Of a stretch of 64,000 nucleotides of DNA, positions 9,623-19,147 are shown one piece after another (position 1 is the stretch's first letter; every line of letters starts with the position of its first letter). Origin of the DNA: Tolypothrix brevis GSE-NOS-MK-07-07A. GTDB lineage: Bacteria > Cyanobacteriota > Cyanobacteriia > Cyanobacteriales > Nostocaceae. The stretch is taken from contig JAHHIJ010000004.1 in the NCBI GenBank assembly GCA_019358985.1, positions 124,001 to 188,000 on the forward strand, in the 5' to 3' direction. The notes under the pieces were generated by a model. It saw nothing but the letters and a program-made list of their open reading frames with translations. It was not told the origin of the DNA and made no database searches. The position numbers and the translations under genes were made by a program.

Positions 9623-11593
9623 ACTTCGCGGAACGAAGGCGATCGCAGAGGTTATGATCTGTCATAAATTCCTTTGTTTAGCCAAGGCAAGGAATTTAAA
9701 ATTTCATAAGTCAGACTATAATTATTTCATACTTGTGATAGATGCTTAAATTGTATATGTGTGCTATTCAAATAAATCTATATTTTTCTTACTTTAGATA
9801 GATGCATAGATATTATACTTAATATAGGAAAGATATTTTGAGATTACATTCTGTCTGTAAAAAAATAAAACTTCACATCAATAAAGTTGAAGTGAATAAT
9901 TATACCTAACATAATGTTTACGAAACAAAATAATTAATAAAAATTAAATTAGCTGGAAGTATATGGTGATGTAAAGTAGGATACAATATTAAGATTGAGT
10001 AAAGAAATTATAAATTTGTAATAAAGTTTTGATTTTATTATCAAAATATCTTGACTAAATATACCTAAATATATTAAGAAGAGTATGTGTGTGAGTGAAT
10101 AATGATAAAAATCTATCGCTTTCTACCTGAAATTGACTTTTAGATAATTTCAGATTCTTATAAATCTGATAATTATATAAAGAGGTAATGGTAGGCTAGC
10201 AAAAAATAAATAATGGCTAGAGCAGTTAATTTTTTTGGTCAACCGATTTTAACAAATTTAAATATTTGGAGAAGTAGCTACCACCGATGATGAAGAGTTC
10301 AACAAGATAATCAAAATAAGCCTTTTTGGCAGACCCTCATCAACTATATTATCAATACTTGCTGAGTAGGTATGTTAGAATAGCTACAAAATCATTCAGC
10401 ATCAGATTATGGTCAAGCTAGAACTGATGCACTTCGTAAACAAGCCGTTGTGTGAATAAACTTCACAACCGCGTTAAAGCCCTTAGTATTTGGTGAACAT
10501 CAAGTTAAGGCTGGAATAAATTTATGAAACTTTTTTCATTTTTATCCTGAAAGTGCATAAGTCGATTTTTCAACACCCATATAAGGATACAGAAACAGAA
10601 AAAAGCTCTCTAAACTTAACCAGTGTTAAGAAAATAGCGTATGGCTGAATTGACACAATAAAGCTTGCATCAATGTATAAGTTCTAAAAATCTGACAAAT
10701 TCTAGGTTTTACTAGTGACTAATTCACTGGTTGAGGTGCTGTATCAGGTACTGTTGTTTATCAGGGGATCAACAGCTATGGTTTGTGCATGTTTTGCCAA
10801 GGTTGGTTACTACTGCTGGCTAAAAACTCGCTTTGCAGTCTTAATTTGCCTAAATGTCATCCGTTGTGAGGAAGGAATCAGAGAAGGGTGTAGAGTCAAG
10901 TTACAATTTGTGCCTGTCTACACATTTAGTGATTTTGCATCGACAAAAAGGCATATAATACTTTTCACCTTATTGAGTAAAGTTTTAACTGAAAACTTTG
11001 CTCGACGAAGAAAATCAAAACATAATGTCATGTGGCTACAAATTTTTAAGCGTCGCTATATTTCCAGAGAATCTAATTAACTCTGGATACTGACGCACAA
11101 AATGATACAACCCGGTAATAACCCCCTAAACTCGCAAAGCACAGGGGGAAACCCGGTGTTAGTTGCACATCAAGTAACATAATTAGCCTTTTAGGACTAA
11201 TTAACGTAAGCATCTGTAAAACTTTAGCTTGCCGGCTTGGAGAAACAGCTGCTCTAGACGAACTTGTCCACTTTGTACAATTGATGACAACTGCATAAAA
11301 TTATGTCACAATATTCGTTGAAAGACAAGGCTATTGATAGCTACGACTTGAAAAAAAGTAAGTTGTTAACGTCTTTTGAGTCTCATGTTCAAATTAAAAA
11401 TTTCGGCGAGAATTTGCAGCCAAAATATAGTCGTCGGAGAAAAACTATATTCCTGGCAGATACGGCTAAATCTCGGCAAATGTGTAAAATATTAGGTTAT
11501 TTACCAAAAATAGTGCGGTATCGGATTGCTATCGGATGGAATGAGCGATACCTGCGGTATGCGAGTGGACGCGATGGCATCCACTTCATAAAA

Positions 11594-11722
11594 GGCATCT
11601 CCGGAAAAGAGGTAAAGACGTAGGAGTGCTACATCTCTACAAGGGTTTGGGGTAAAGACGTAGGAGTGCTACGTCTCTACAAGGGTTTGGGGCAACGCAT
11701 AATTAATTTCTGGAGATGTCTA
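11594..11722. repeat. Family B repeat with two tandem palindromic cores
   Basis: The ends GGCATCTCCGGAAAAGAGGT and TTTCTGGAGATGTC are inverted repeats. Between them are two copies of GTAAAGACGTAGGAGTGCTA plus C(G/A)TCTCTACAAGGGTTTGGGG. The last part, GGCAACGCATAATTAATTTC, recurs at 28362-28452 and, in reverse, at 46489-46590. Confidence 0.82.
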
Positions 11723-11862
11723 AAGCTGATTCAGCTTTGAATAAATTCACCAAACTAAGGATGTGAGAATTAAGATATGCAACTGGCAATCTAACTCCTA
11801 ACTTAGTTTCCATTAATATGTAGTCAAATGTTTTTAACACTTGATTATTATGTGAAAATTGC

Positions 11863-11868
11863 AGGAGG
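11863..11868 (+). promoter_or_regulatory. Ribosome binding site deciding a GTG start
   Basis: AGGAGG lies 5 bases before GTG at 11874, ideal spacing. The frame could also begin at TTG 11859, but that codon lies in front of the Shine-Dalgarno sequence; the in-frame ATG at 11850 is followed directly by TGA. Confidence 0.75.
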
Positions 11869-11873
11869 AAACG

Positions 11874-14800
11874 GTGTTTTCACGGCAACAGTTAAGTCAA
11901 CAACTCACCCAAATTTGGGGTGAAACGCTTTGTGACAGCGAACTTGATAAGTGTTTGGCATTGCTTGAAATTCTGGAACCACCTTCTTCTAAGGAGTTTT
12001 GGCAAGCAACAGAAGCAAAATCGGGAATTTACATTATCCTGGCAGGTAAATGCAGACTTTTAGATAGCGCTCAGGACTTAATTACTACTCTTTGTGTTGG
12101 GGAATCATTTGGTGAGATAACTCTGTTTCCCGAAGAAGAATTGACAAATTATACTGCGAGAGCTTCTGTTAATTTAAAGCTTGGCTACATCCCCTTAGAA
12201 GCGCTGCAAGAAGTAATTCGCACATATCCAAGTATAAGCGATCGCATCAGAGAACGCGCTGAAATTTGGGATTTAATGCTGTTATGTCGGCAAAATTCTC
12301 AACTTGCGGGACATACTTCTGTTGTTCCGGGAATGCTCAAAGCCTTATCTTATTTTTCACGGCATTACCTAGAGATTGGATCGATACCAGCAACAGTATC
12401 TCAAGATTGTCAGATATTGCTGTTGCGTCGCGGTGAATTGCAACATACTGACGGACGTTGTTTAAGTCCTGGTAATATATGTGCAATTGATAACAAGAGT
12501 TGGCACACCAAAGAAAAAGCGATCGCTTATATTCTCAAAAGTGACGACGTGTCTGCGGCACTGCAACACTGCCCGGAATTAGGATCTTTTATCAATTCCA
12601 CCTCTGTTAAGTCTGCCTCAGTGGAACGTCCGCAGCGAAAAAGCAGGTCAAATTCAAAAGAACATTTTGATACATCTGCTAAAATCATTCCCTTTCCCCA
12701 GCGCGATCCCAAATCAAAAGAAAAGCCAAAAAAACAGCGCCCTTTCTTTCCTAGTCCCAAAATGCAAGCAGGGCATTGGTGGGGACGTCTCACCAAGCGC
12801 TATCCATATTATGCTCAACAAAGCGCTGCCGATTGCGGCTCTGCCTGCTTGGTGATGATTGGTAACTATTGGGGCAAGCACTTCAGCGTCAATCGCTTGC
12901 GGGATATGACCAACGTCAACCGCAGTGGGGCATCTTTACGTGCTTTAGCAGCGGCAGCAGAAAGCCTGGGTTTCGCTACCCGTCCGGTGAAAGCCAGTCT
13001 AGATAAACTAGCAGAACAATCTTTGCCAGCGATCGCACACTGGGAAGGTAAGCACTTCATTGTCGTCTATGAAATCACGAAAAAGCGAGTGATAGTAGGC
13101 GATCCTGCCCTTGGACAACGCACCTTAACCAAAAGCGAATTTAACACAGGCTGGACAGGGTATGCATTGTTATTGCAACCCACATCTCTGCTCAAAGATG
13201 CCAAAGCCGAAAGTACAGGCTTTTGGAAGTTTTTTGAGTTAGTCAAACCCCACTACCGGGTACTGATAGAAGTCTTTTTGGCAAGCGTGCTGATGCAGCT
13301 ATTTGGACTAGTAACGCCGGTATTCACCCAGTTGTTACTAGATAGAGTGCTTGTACAACGCAGCGTTGCCACCTTAAACGCTGTGGGGGTGGGAATGATC
13401 GTTTTTGGCTTGTTTAGTATCGCCATGAATGGAGTGCGGCAATATCTGCTCGATCACACGGCAAACCGCATCAGCCTTTCCTTGTTGGTAGGTTTTATCA
13501 AACATACCCTGCGCTTGCCCCTCTCTTATTTCGAGTCGCGTTATGTCGGGGATATCGTCTCTCGCATTCAAGAAAACCAGAAAATTCAGCGTTTTCTAAC
13601 TGGGCAGACACTCTCAATCATCCTGGATATGATGACATTGGTTGTCTATCTAGCTCTGATGTTCAGTTATAGCTGGCGGATGGCATTATTGGTGCTGTTT
13701 ACTGTGCCGCCATTTTTTATTTTGGCGCTGAGTAGCACAAGTATTTTACGCCGCATTTCCAGAGAGATTTTTAACGCTGGTGCCGAAGAAAATAGCTATC
13801 TCATAGAATCACTGACTGGTATTCGCACAGTTCGTTCATTGGCTATTGAACAGACAGTGCGGTGGCATTGGGAAGAACTGCTGCATAGTTTGATCAAAAA
13901 AGCTTTTAATGCCCAGATTATCGGCAATCGCTTGCAAATTCTCAGTGGTACGATCCAAACCTTTGTGAATACAGGATTGATGTGGTTTGGTGCATGGCAG
14001 GTGATTCAAGGGGAGCTTACTGTTGGGCAATTAGTTGCTTTTAATATGTTGGTGGGTAACGTCTTGAGTCCTTTTCAGCGATTGTCTGGACTGTGGAATG
14101 AATTGCAGGAAATCGTTATTTCCACCGAACGGATTAATGATGTTTTAGAAGCGGAACCGGAAGAAGACTTACAGAATAAACCCCGCAAATCACTGGATAG
14201 ACTTGAAGGTAATATCCGCTTTCAAAATGTCACCTTCCGTTATCACCCAGAAAGTGAAACGAATGTGCTGGAAAATCTGACTTTTGAAATTCAGCCCAAT
14301 CAAATGGTGGCAGTTGTCGGACGTAGCGGTTCCGGAAAAACAACCTTAAGTAAGTTGATTTTAGGTTTATACCCTGCGACAGATGGCAAAGTATTGATTG
14401 ACGGTCATGATATTTCTAGCGTCTCATTGCGATCGCTCCGTTCTCAAGTTGGTGTAGTCGATCAAGATACCTTTCTGTTTGGTAGTACCATTCGTGAAAA
14501 CATCTCCATCGCTCACCCAGAAGCTTCATTAGAAGAAATCATTCAAGCAGCACGATTTGCAGGAGCTGATGAATTTATTCAGAAACTGCCAATGGGTTAT
14601 GAATCCCAAATAGGTGAAGCTGGTGGTATGCTATCCGGCGGACAACGCCAACGTCTAGCGATCGCTCGCGCTTTGCTTGGAAATCCGCGTTTATTACTTT
14701 TTGATGAAGCCACCAGTCATTTAGACTCGGAATCAGAACGTATTATTCAGAACAACCTGAAAACAATTCTCAAAGGTCGCACAAGTTTAATTATTGCTCA

Positions 14801-14945
14801 TCGTCTTTCTACTGTTCGCAATGCTGATTTGATTTTAGTTTTAGATCGGGGCGTATTAGTAGAAAGCGGTACTCACGACGAACTAATTACCAAAAAAGGT
14901 CATTATTACTACTTAAATCAACAACAACTAGCTCAAGCAGGTTGA
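11874..14945 (+). CDS. C39 peptidase-containing ABC exporter with N-terminal cNMP-binding-like region
   Basis: About 1023 residues from the GTG start. Order: cNMP-binding-like region (CVGESFGEITLFPEE ... YTARAS, nt ~11970-12230) and a second weaker repeat, a Lys/Pro/Ser-rich linker (nt ~12600-12760), C39 protease with QSAADCGSACL (catalytic Cys at nt 12834), HFIVVYE and DPALGQR, six transmembrane helices, then an intact ATPase: GRSGSGKTT (nt 14319-14345), LSGGQ (14631-14645), LLLFDEATSHLD and the IAHRLSTVRNAD H-loop. It should cleave double-glycine leaders and export the cores. Its HlyD partner follows at 15108. It is the complete counterpart of the degenerate exporter at 3367. Confidence 0.95.
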   Translation: MFSRQQLSQQLTQIWGETLCDSELDKCLALLEILEPPSSKEFWQATEAKSGIYIILAGKCRLLDSAQDLITTLCVGESFGEITLFPEEELTNYTARASVNLKLGYIPLEALQEVIRTYPSISDRIRERAEIWDLMLLCRQNSQLAGHTSVVPGMLKALSYFSRHYLEIGSIPATVSQDCQILLLRRGELQHTDGRCLSPGNICAIDNKSWHTKEKAIAYILKSDDVSAALQHCPELGSFINSTSVKSASVERPQRKSRSNSKEHFDTSAKIIPFPQRDPKSKEKPKKQRPFFPSPKMQAGHWWGRLTKRYPYYAQQSAADCGSACLVMIGNYWGKHFSVNRLRDMTNVNRSGASLRALAAAAESLGFATRPVKASLDKLAEQSLPAIAHWEGKHFIVVYEITKKRVIVGDPALGQRTLTKSEFNTGWTGYALLLQPTSLLKDAKAESTGFWKFFELVKPHYRVLIEVFLASVLMQLFGLVTPVFTQLLLDRVLVQRSVATLNAVGVGMIVFGLFSIAMNGVRQYLLDHTANRISLSLLVGFIKHTLRLPLSYFESRYVGDIVSRIQENQKIQRFLTGQTLSIILDMMTLVVYLALMFSYSWRMALLVLFTVPPFFILALSSTSILRRISREIFNAGAEENSYLIESLTGIRTVRSLAIEQTVRWHWEELLHSLIKKAFNAQIIGNRLQILSGTIQTFVNTGLMWFGAWQVIQGELTVGQLVAFNMLVGNVLSPFQRLSGLWNELQEIVISTERINDVLEAEPEEDLQNKPRKSLDRLEGNIRFQNVTFRYHPESETNVLENLTFEIQPNQMVAVVGRSGSGKTTLSKLILGLYPATDGKVLIDGHDISSVSLRSLRSQVGVVDQDTFLFGSTIRENISIAHPEASLEEIIQAARFAGADEFIQKLPMGYESQIGEAGGMLSGGQRQRLAIARALLGNPRLLLFDEATSHLDSESERIIQNNLKTILKGRTSLIIAHRLSTVRNADLILVLDRGVLVESGTHDELITKKGHYYYLNQQQLAQAG

Positions 14946-14996
14946 GTCTAGGTAATACGCTTGGTGTTATATCATGCTCGGTGAATTACTTACAAC

Positions 14997-15056
14997 GTAA
15001 AGACGTTCCGTTGGAACGTCTCTACCAAGTAAAGACGTTCCAACGGAACGTCTCTA
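14997..15056. repeat. Tandem palindromic cores, GTTCCG variant
   Basis: Two adjacent copies of GTAAAGACGTTCC(GTT/AAC)GGAACGTCTCTACCAA. The centre reads GTTGG in one copy and AACGG in the other, so both remain self-complementary. They lie between the exporter and HlyD genes, 50 bases before the HlyD start. Confidence 0.85.
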
Positions 15057-15107
15057 CCAAGGATTTTAGGCTTAACTCTCCCATATACTGTTCTGGGAAA
15101 TAAAACT

Positions 15108-16643
15108 ATGTCATATGCATCTGTTAATTCCTCATCTCCACTCCCCCAAGATGAGGGGAATGAGTATAAAAGTTATACGCACTCTAAAGAATCTGCCCAA
15201 ACATCAGATAACGCTCAAGACTTGTATTACGGCACCGAAGAACTGCTGGATGCCTTACCCAGAGTTTGGACTCGTGGTGTGTTGTATGTACTGGTAGGCT
15301 TTGCATTTGTCTTGTTACCTTGGGCAACCCTTTCAAAGGTAGATGAAACAGGAAGTGCCAGAGGACGTATAGAACCAAAAGGTGCAACCCAAAAGTTAGA
15401 TACATCTATAGGTGGAAGCGTCAAAGCTGTCAAAGTAAAAGAAGGGGACATTGTGAAAGCAGGACAGGTTCTGTTGGAACTTGAATCTGATATTTTGCAA
15501 ACCGATATGCAACAAGCCAAAGAAAAATTACAAGGCTTACAAAATCAAGTAGCGCAACTCGATGTCATCAAAAAACAACTGCAATTAACTCTTAGCGTTC
15601 AGGAACAACAAAATAAATCCCAAGCCTTAGAAAAAATATCTCAAATCAACCAGGCAAAGCAAAATCTGGATGCAAAACAAAGTATTTACAACTTACAAAA
15701 GTTAGAAAAAGAGGCATTAGTTAGTCAAGCACAGCAGCAAATTAGCACCACTCAAAATGACGAGAAATCGACTCAAAATCGTTTGAGTATAGATTCAAGA
15801 CAAGTGGAACGCTTTAGCCAGCTTGTTAACGATGGTGCCGTTTCGACAAACCAAGTTGACCAACTCAAAAAAGAAGAAGAAGAAAGCAAACGACTTTATG
15901 AAAAAGCTAAATCTGACATCAAACAAGCTAAATTGCGTTTAGCTGAAGAACAAAATCGCTATCAGTCCACAATGAGTCAGTTGGAGTCGGATATTAAGCA
16001 AGCAAATCTTCGATTACAAGAAGAACAAAACAGCCATCAAAGTCTATTGCAAACAGGGAAACTAGCTATGTTGAGAAATCAGCAACAAGTCAAAGATTTA
16101 GATACACAAATTGGGACATTACAATCCCAAATTGCCCAAGCTGGAAGCCAGATGACATCATTAAAACTGCAAATGCAGCAACGAATCGTGCGATCGCCTA
16201 TTGATGGTGTGATTTTTGAATTTCCCACCACGAAACCAGGAGCAGTCGTCCAACCAGGACAAAGGATTGCTCAAATTGCACCCAAAAATACTAACTTTGT
16301 ACTCAAAGCGCAGATACCCAGTCAAGATAGCGGTTTCTTGAAGGTGGGAATGCCTGTGAAAATCAAGTTTGATGCCTATCCTTTCCAGGAGTATGGCATC
16401 GTCCAAGGAAAACTTACTTGGATTTCTCCCGACTCTAAAGTTAGTCAAACACCCCAAGGAAATGCAGAAAACTTTGATTTAGAAGTCACCATAGACCAAC
16501 AATATATCGAAAATGGTACAAAGCGCATTCCATTAAGTGCGGGACAAACAGCAAACGCTGAAGTAATTATTCGTCAGCGACGGGTGATTGACTTCGTTTT
16601 AGATCCGTTTAAAAAGCTCCAAAAAGGCGGTTTGGAGATGTAG
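15108..16643 (+). CDS. HlyD-family periplasmic adaptor (membrane fusion protein)
   Basis: 511 residues. A cytoplasmic N-terminus of about 55 residues precedes one transmembrane helix (GVLYVLVGFAFVLLPWATL, ~58-77). Then come the first half-lipoyl motif (GGSVKAVKVKEGDIVKAGQV), a long coiled coil (~130-350, rich in Gln/Lys/Glu) and the second half-lipoyl plus beta-barrel (QQRIVRSPIDGVIFE, GMPVKIKFDAYPFQEYGIV). Adaptors of this type connect an ABC exporter to an outer-membrane TolC-like channel. It follows the intact exporter by 162 bases. No TolC-like gene is visible in the window. Confidence 0.93.
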   Translation: MSYASVNSSSPLPQDEGNEYKSYTHSKESAQTSDNAQDLYYGTEELLDALPRVWTRGVLYVLVGFAFVLLPWATLSKVDETGSARGRIEPKGATQKLDTSIGGSVKAVKVKEGDIVKAGQVLLELESDILQTDMQQAKEKLQGLQNQVAQLDVIKKQLQLTLSVQEQQNKSQALEKISQINQAKQNLDAKQSIYNLQKLEKEALVSQAQQQISTTQNDEKSTQNRLSIDSRQVERFSQLVNDGAVSTNQVDQLKKEEEESKRLYEKAKSDIKQAKLRLAEEQNRYQSTMSQLESDIKQANLRLQEEQNSHQSLLQTGKLAMLRNQQQVKDLDTQIGTLQSQIAQAGSQMTSLKLQMQQRIVRSPIDGVIFEFPTTKPGAVVQPGQRIAQIAPKNTNFVLKAQIPSQDSGFLKVGMPVKIKFDAYPFQEYGIVQGKLTWISPDSKVSQTPQGNAENFDLEVTIDQQYIENGTKRIPLSAGQTANAEVIIRQRRVIDFVLDPFKKLQKGGLEM

Positions 16644-16670
16644 TTGATACTTCTAATTTAGAGGTATCAA
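16644..16670 (+). terminator. Hairpin directly after hlyD
   Basis: TTGATACTTCT and (A)GAGGTATCAA form a 10-11 bp stem with one G-T pair, starting at the base after the TAG stop. Only a weak T-run follows, so it may be a terminator or an mRNA-end protector. Confidence 0.5.
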
Positions 16671-16738
16671 GTCTGATTGTTTTACGCCACTTTGCAAAAA
16701 TCAATCTACTCCCCTTATTGTTTGCTGTGAAGGAAAAA

Positions 16739-16811
16739 GAATGTAGAGACGTAGCACTGCTACGTCTCTAGGGATTCTAGATAAGACATATTTAAATTCG
16801 GTCGATGTCTA
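16739..16811. repeat. Family B repeat, short form
   Basis: GAATGTAGAGACGTAGCACT continuing to CTACGTCTCTAGGGATTCTA, then ATTTAAATTCGGTCGATGTC. The same order of parts occurs at 24951-25013 and 28291-28364. Confidence 0.8.
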
Positions 16812-16917
16812 ATCAATTCTGTACGAGTACTTAAGATATCAAATCCGTCTGAGATTTACCAGTGCCGGGAGTTTATCTGAAGTCTAGATATAGCTATTGC
16901 AAAAGGAAGGTTATTGT

Positions 16918-17115
16918 ATGCATCCAATTGAGCTAATGAGAAAATATGGCTGGTCTTATCACAAACTAGCCGCAGAGTTTGGAGTTTCCGAAGTTGAAGC
17001 CAGACGATGGGGATTTAGAAAAACTGCCAGTAACTACCGAAATCCCACCACAATGGCTTACAAACTAGCAGAAAAAATTGATAAGGAATTATCAACGATA
17101 TCTGCATCTGCATAG
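16918..17115 (+). CDS. Small HTH-like protein of unknown function
   Basis: 65 residues from the ATG at 16918, which has AAGGAAGG seven bases upstream; an in-frame TTG 21 bases earlier overlaps that site and is less likely. The segment MRKYGWSYHKLAAEFGVSEV followed by EARRWGF resembles a helix-turn-helix (LAAEFGVS...ARRW), as in small transcription regulators. It lies between hlyD and the second foldase, so it may regulate the island; this is inference. No family name is assigned. Confidence 0.6.
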   Translation: MHPIELMRKYGWSYHKLAAEFGVSEVEARRWGFRKTASNYRNPTTMAYKLAEKIDKELSTISASA

Positions 17116-17179
17116 AACCATTGTTAGAACCTAAGTGACCTAGACTCGGCTTCAAAATCAGTTTTTAATAAGAAAGAAT

Positions 17180-17289
17180 AGGACTTACGCACTCAGACTT
17201 GCTTCCCTTGCCTGTGGGATGTCAAGTTTACCGGGGGAAGTTTCCCCTGGTGAGCTTTACGAAATTACGTTGTCGTTGAGTAAGTCCTG
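17180..17289. repeat. Family D repeat (AGGACTTACGC ... GAGTAAGTCCT)
   Basis: 110 bases with terminal inverted repeats AGGACTTACGCACTC and TTGAGTAAGTCCT, plus an inner hairpin ACCGGGGGAAGTTTCCCCTGG. A relative is at 29527-29620. It ends 22 bases before the foldase start. Confidence 0.78.
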
Positions 17290-17310
17290 AATAAGTGGAG
17301 GAATTATATT

Positions 17311-18093
17311 ATGCCTCAACATCTGACCATCTCTAATTTAGACATCATTCGCAGTCTCAAGCTATCGTGTCAAATTCCTGATTTTCTAGAAGCTATAGCA
17401 TTTAAAAAAATTATTGCCGAAGTAGCCCAAGAAGCTGGTATTCAAGTAGAGGAGGAAGAAATTCAAAAAGAAAGTGAAAAACTCCGGCTAGAATACAAAC
17501 TCGTCAAAGCTCAAGATACCTGGAATTGGCTGACAAAACATCATCTATCTTTGAATGAGTTTGAAGAATTAGTTCACGAAAAGGTTCTTCATCAAAAGTT
17601 AGCAAATCATCTCTTTTCCACTCAAGTAGAAAGGGTTTTTTATGAGCGTAAACTTGAATATATCGCGGCTGTCACTTATGAAATCATTCTTGATGATAGA
17701 GACTTGGCTTTAGAACTGTTTTATGCCCTGGAAGAAGGTGAAGTTACTTTTCAAGAAATTGCCCGTTTATATATTCAAGAACCAGAACTTCGTCGTGCTG
17801 GTGGGTATCAAGGACTTAGACATCGTAAAGATTTTCGTCCAGAAATTGCAGCGGCTGTATTTGCTGCAAATGCACCGGAGATTCTCAAACCCATTAGCAC
17901 CCAAAAAGGAGTGTATCTAATTTGGGTAGAAGAAATAATTCAACCAAAATTAGATGAGCAATTACGCCAGAAAATTATTACAGAATTGTTTTCGGCTTGG
18001 CTAAAGCAACAATTTGAAAGTTTAGAAATCTTTACGCAGCTAGACTCGGATACTAATTTACAACCGCAAAATGAATTATTGCAACAGGTTTAA
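17311..18093 (+). CDS. Parvulin-type (PpiC) peptidyl-prolyl isomerase, second copy
   Basis: 260 residues, a clear paralogue of the protein at 8813-9622. The shared pattern includes IxxEAxxxxxEKxL, DTWNWLTKHHLSLNEFEELV, FYALEEGEVTFQEIARLYIQ and KPISTQKGVYLIWVEEIIQP. No signal peptide, so it acts in the cytoplasm unless exported another way. GGAGG lies 9-10 bases before the ATG. It is the last gene before the precursor block, which supports a role in keeping precursors unfolded or folding them; this is context-based. Confidence 0.82.
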   Translation: MPQHLTISNLDIIRSLKLSCQIPDFLEAIAFKKIIAEVAQEAGIQVEEEEIQKESEKLRLEYKLVKAQDTWNWLTKHHLSLNEFEELVHEKVLHQKLANHLFSTQVERVFYERKLEYIAAVTYEIILDDRDLALELFYALEEGEVTFQEIARLYIQEPELRRAGGYQGLRHRKDFRPEIAAAVFAANAPEILKPISTQKGVYLIWVEEIIQPKLDEQLRQKIITELFSAWLKQQFESLEIFTQLDSDTNLQPQNELLQQV

Positions 18094-18124
18094 TTTAGTT
18101 TTTTGTTTAATAGTAATTAGCTAA

Positions 18125-18248
18125 TACCAATTCTATGTGAGGCTGCACATTATACCCTCACCCTGGAAGGGTGGGGCTATACAAACAAGAGCTTACCTAC
18201 GTGGGCTAAATTAGGCGCATCTTCATATAGAAATGATATAAATTGGTA
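18125..18248. repeat. Family E repeat (TACCAATT ... AATTGGTA)
   Basis: Terminal inverted repeats TACCAATTCTATGTGA and CATATAGAAATGATATAAAT then TGGTA enclose a GC-richer centre with the small hairpin CACCCTGGAAGGGTGGGG. MITE-like with no coding capacity. Confidence 0.7.
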
Positions 18249-18550
18249 GAAAACAATTCTTGATGCTAATTTCTCCAATACAAATTGAATGGATGGTATT
18301 TTTTTAATACTTGTGTACATTCACAAACATAATCAAAAAAAGTTTATTTTTTCTTTAAAAGCACTGCCATCAAAGGTTTTTCAGCTTTAAAAGAACTAAA
18401 AAATAATCAATAAATTGCGCGTAGGCATTAAAAAAAACTATTATTGCCTATTTTGTCGTTGCTAATTTTAAGCTTATTTTATATTAGTAAATAATCAAAA
18501 AATGTATTTATACAATTAGATAGTTTTATAAAAAATAGCTAGAAAAAGTG

Positions 18551-18578
18551 TTGACTTTTAAAATGAATCAGTTATATT
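18551..18578 (+). promoter_or_regulatory. Sigma70-type promoter of the precursor block
   Basis: TTGACT (18551-18556), a 16-base spacer and TATATT (18573-18578). Transcription would begin near 18585, giving a ~100-base leader before the ATG at 18688. Confidence 0.6.
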
Positions 18579-18586
18579 AGAAATGT

Positions 18587-18643
18587 GAGCAACGGAAAGA
18601 AGTTATTTGCTCAAGATGCAAACAATAGAAAGAAGTTGTTCGC
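18587..18643 (+). promoter_or_regulatory. Two tandem stem-loops in the 5' leader of the first precursor
   Basis: Two imperfect 26-base repeats, 31 bases apart, both contain GAAAGAAGTT. The first (18587-18612) is closed by GAGCAA/TTGCTC; the second (18618-18643) by AACAA/TTGTT with GC ends. The stems differ while the loop GAAAGAAG is kept, suggesting an RNA or protein recognition element. Confidence 0.5.
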
Positions 18644-18687
18644 AGTAAAAATTCCCAAAAACTAACTTTAATTCCCAGGAGAAACCC

Positions 18688-19014
18688 ATGATTATTTCAG
18701 ATTTGAACTACTTGGAAGCTGTAAGTCAAGAAACCGAGGTTGTTGGTGGTAGTAGTTACTTTAACTTCTACAAGAACGTGAATGCATACGTCAATACCAA
18801 CACTAACTTTAATTCCAACACCAACGTCAACGATTACTTCAACAAGTACGCAAGGATCGATGTGTACTCGAATGTAAGGGGTAATTCATCTACCTTTGCG
18901 TTCGACAACGAAGCTCAAGGTTACGACACCAACACTCAAGGTACTTTAAATCAGCTAACGGTTGCCGGACGTTACTCCGGTCAAAACGGAACCTTCGTTT
19001 CTGCCGCAAACTAA
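18688..19014 (+). CDS. Double-glycine leader peptide precursor with alternating-Asn core
   Basis: 108 residues. The leader MIISDLNYLEAVSQETEVVGG (written MIISDLNYLE...VVGG) carries the DLNYLE block shared with four neighbours and ends in GG at residues 20-21, the site for a C39 protease. The ~87-residue core is rich in Asn, Ser, Thr and Tyr, with Asn at nearly every second position (NVNAYVNTNTNFNSNTNVN). There is no Cys, so no lanthionine or disulfide. AGGAGA lies 5 bases before the ATG. The neighbouring exporters and GT41 enzyme suggest an exported, possibly glycosylated peptide. The structure of the product is unknown. Confidence 0.75.
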   Translation: MIISDLNYLEAVSQETEVVGGSSYFNFYKNVNAYVNTNTNFNSNTNVNDYFNKYARIDVYSNVRGNSSTFAFDNEAQGYDTNTQGTLNQLTVAGRYSGQNGTFVSAAN

Positions 19015-19037
19015 TAAAGCATAGCTTTATCTAATCT

Positions 19038-19069
19038 CAAAGAATTGCTCATAACAAAGCAATTCTTTG
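19038..19069 (+). terminator. Hairpin after the first precursor
   Basis: CAAAGAATTGCT and AGCAATTCTTTG form a perfect 12-bp stem with an 8-base loop, 23 bases after the stop codon. No T-run follows, so partial termination or 3'-end protection of the precursor message is likely. Confidence 0.6.
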
Positions 19070-19147
19070 AAGTGCGATTTGCTGCTTTTGAAAAAGGTAA
19101 TGGCAATCAAATCTTATTTAAAGGGTCTTGCCATTATCTATTTTTTT

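Larger units (their letters stand above)
9623..11873. other. Long intergenic region (about 2.2 kb), AT-rich, gene remnants possible
   Basis: No gene is well supported. Frames at 10715-11080 (121 codons) and 11303-11623 (106 codons) have no recognisable family; the second ends in a repeat. Around 11215-11300 a short coding-like stretch reads LACRLGETAALDELVHFVQL, ending in a stop without any start, perhaps the end of a decayed gene. The repeats at 11594-11722 belong to family B. The promoter of the second exporter should lie after 11722. Confidence 0.45.
18249..18687. other. Leader region of the precursor block
   Basis: AT-rich DNA without a gene. It ends in a good sigma70-type promoter (18551-18578), two tandem stem-loops (18587-18643) and the AGGAGA ribosome binding site of the first precursor (18677-18682). 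Confidence 0.6.

Noticed and set aside
10715-11080. 121-codon frame in the long gap
   Set aside because: Starts at a weak codon, has no ribosome site and no recognisable family; composition is like random AT-rich translation with stray Cys.
11303-11623. 106-codon frame
   Set aside because: Part of the C-terminal region is repeat DNA and no homology is recognised; it may be a remnant but is not supportable as a gene.
14997-15056. Tandem palindromes as a CRISPR array
   Set aside because: Units are adjacent without variable spacers, and are copies of a genome-wide palindromic repeat; no cas genes.
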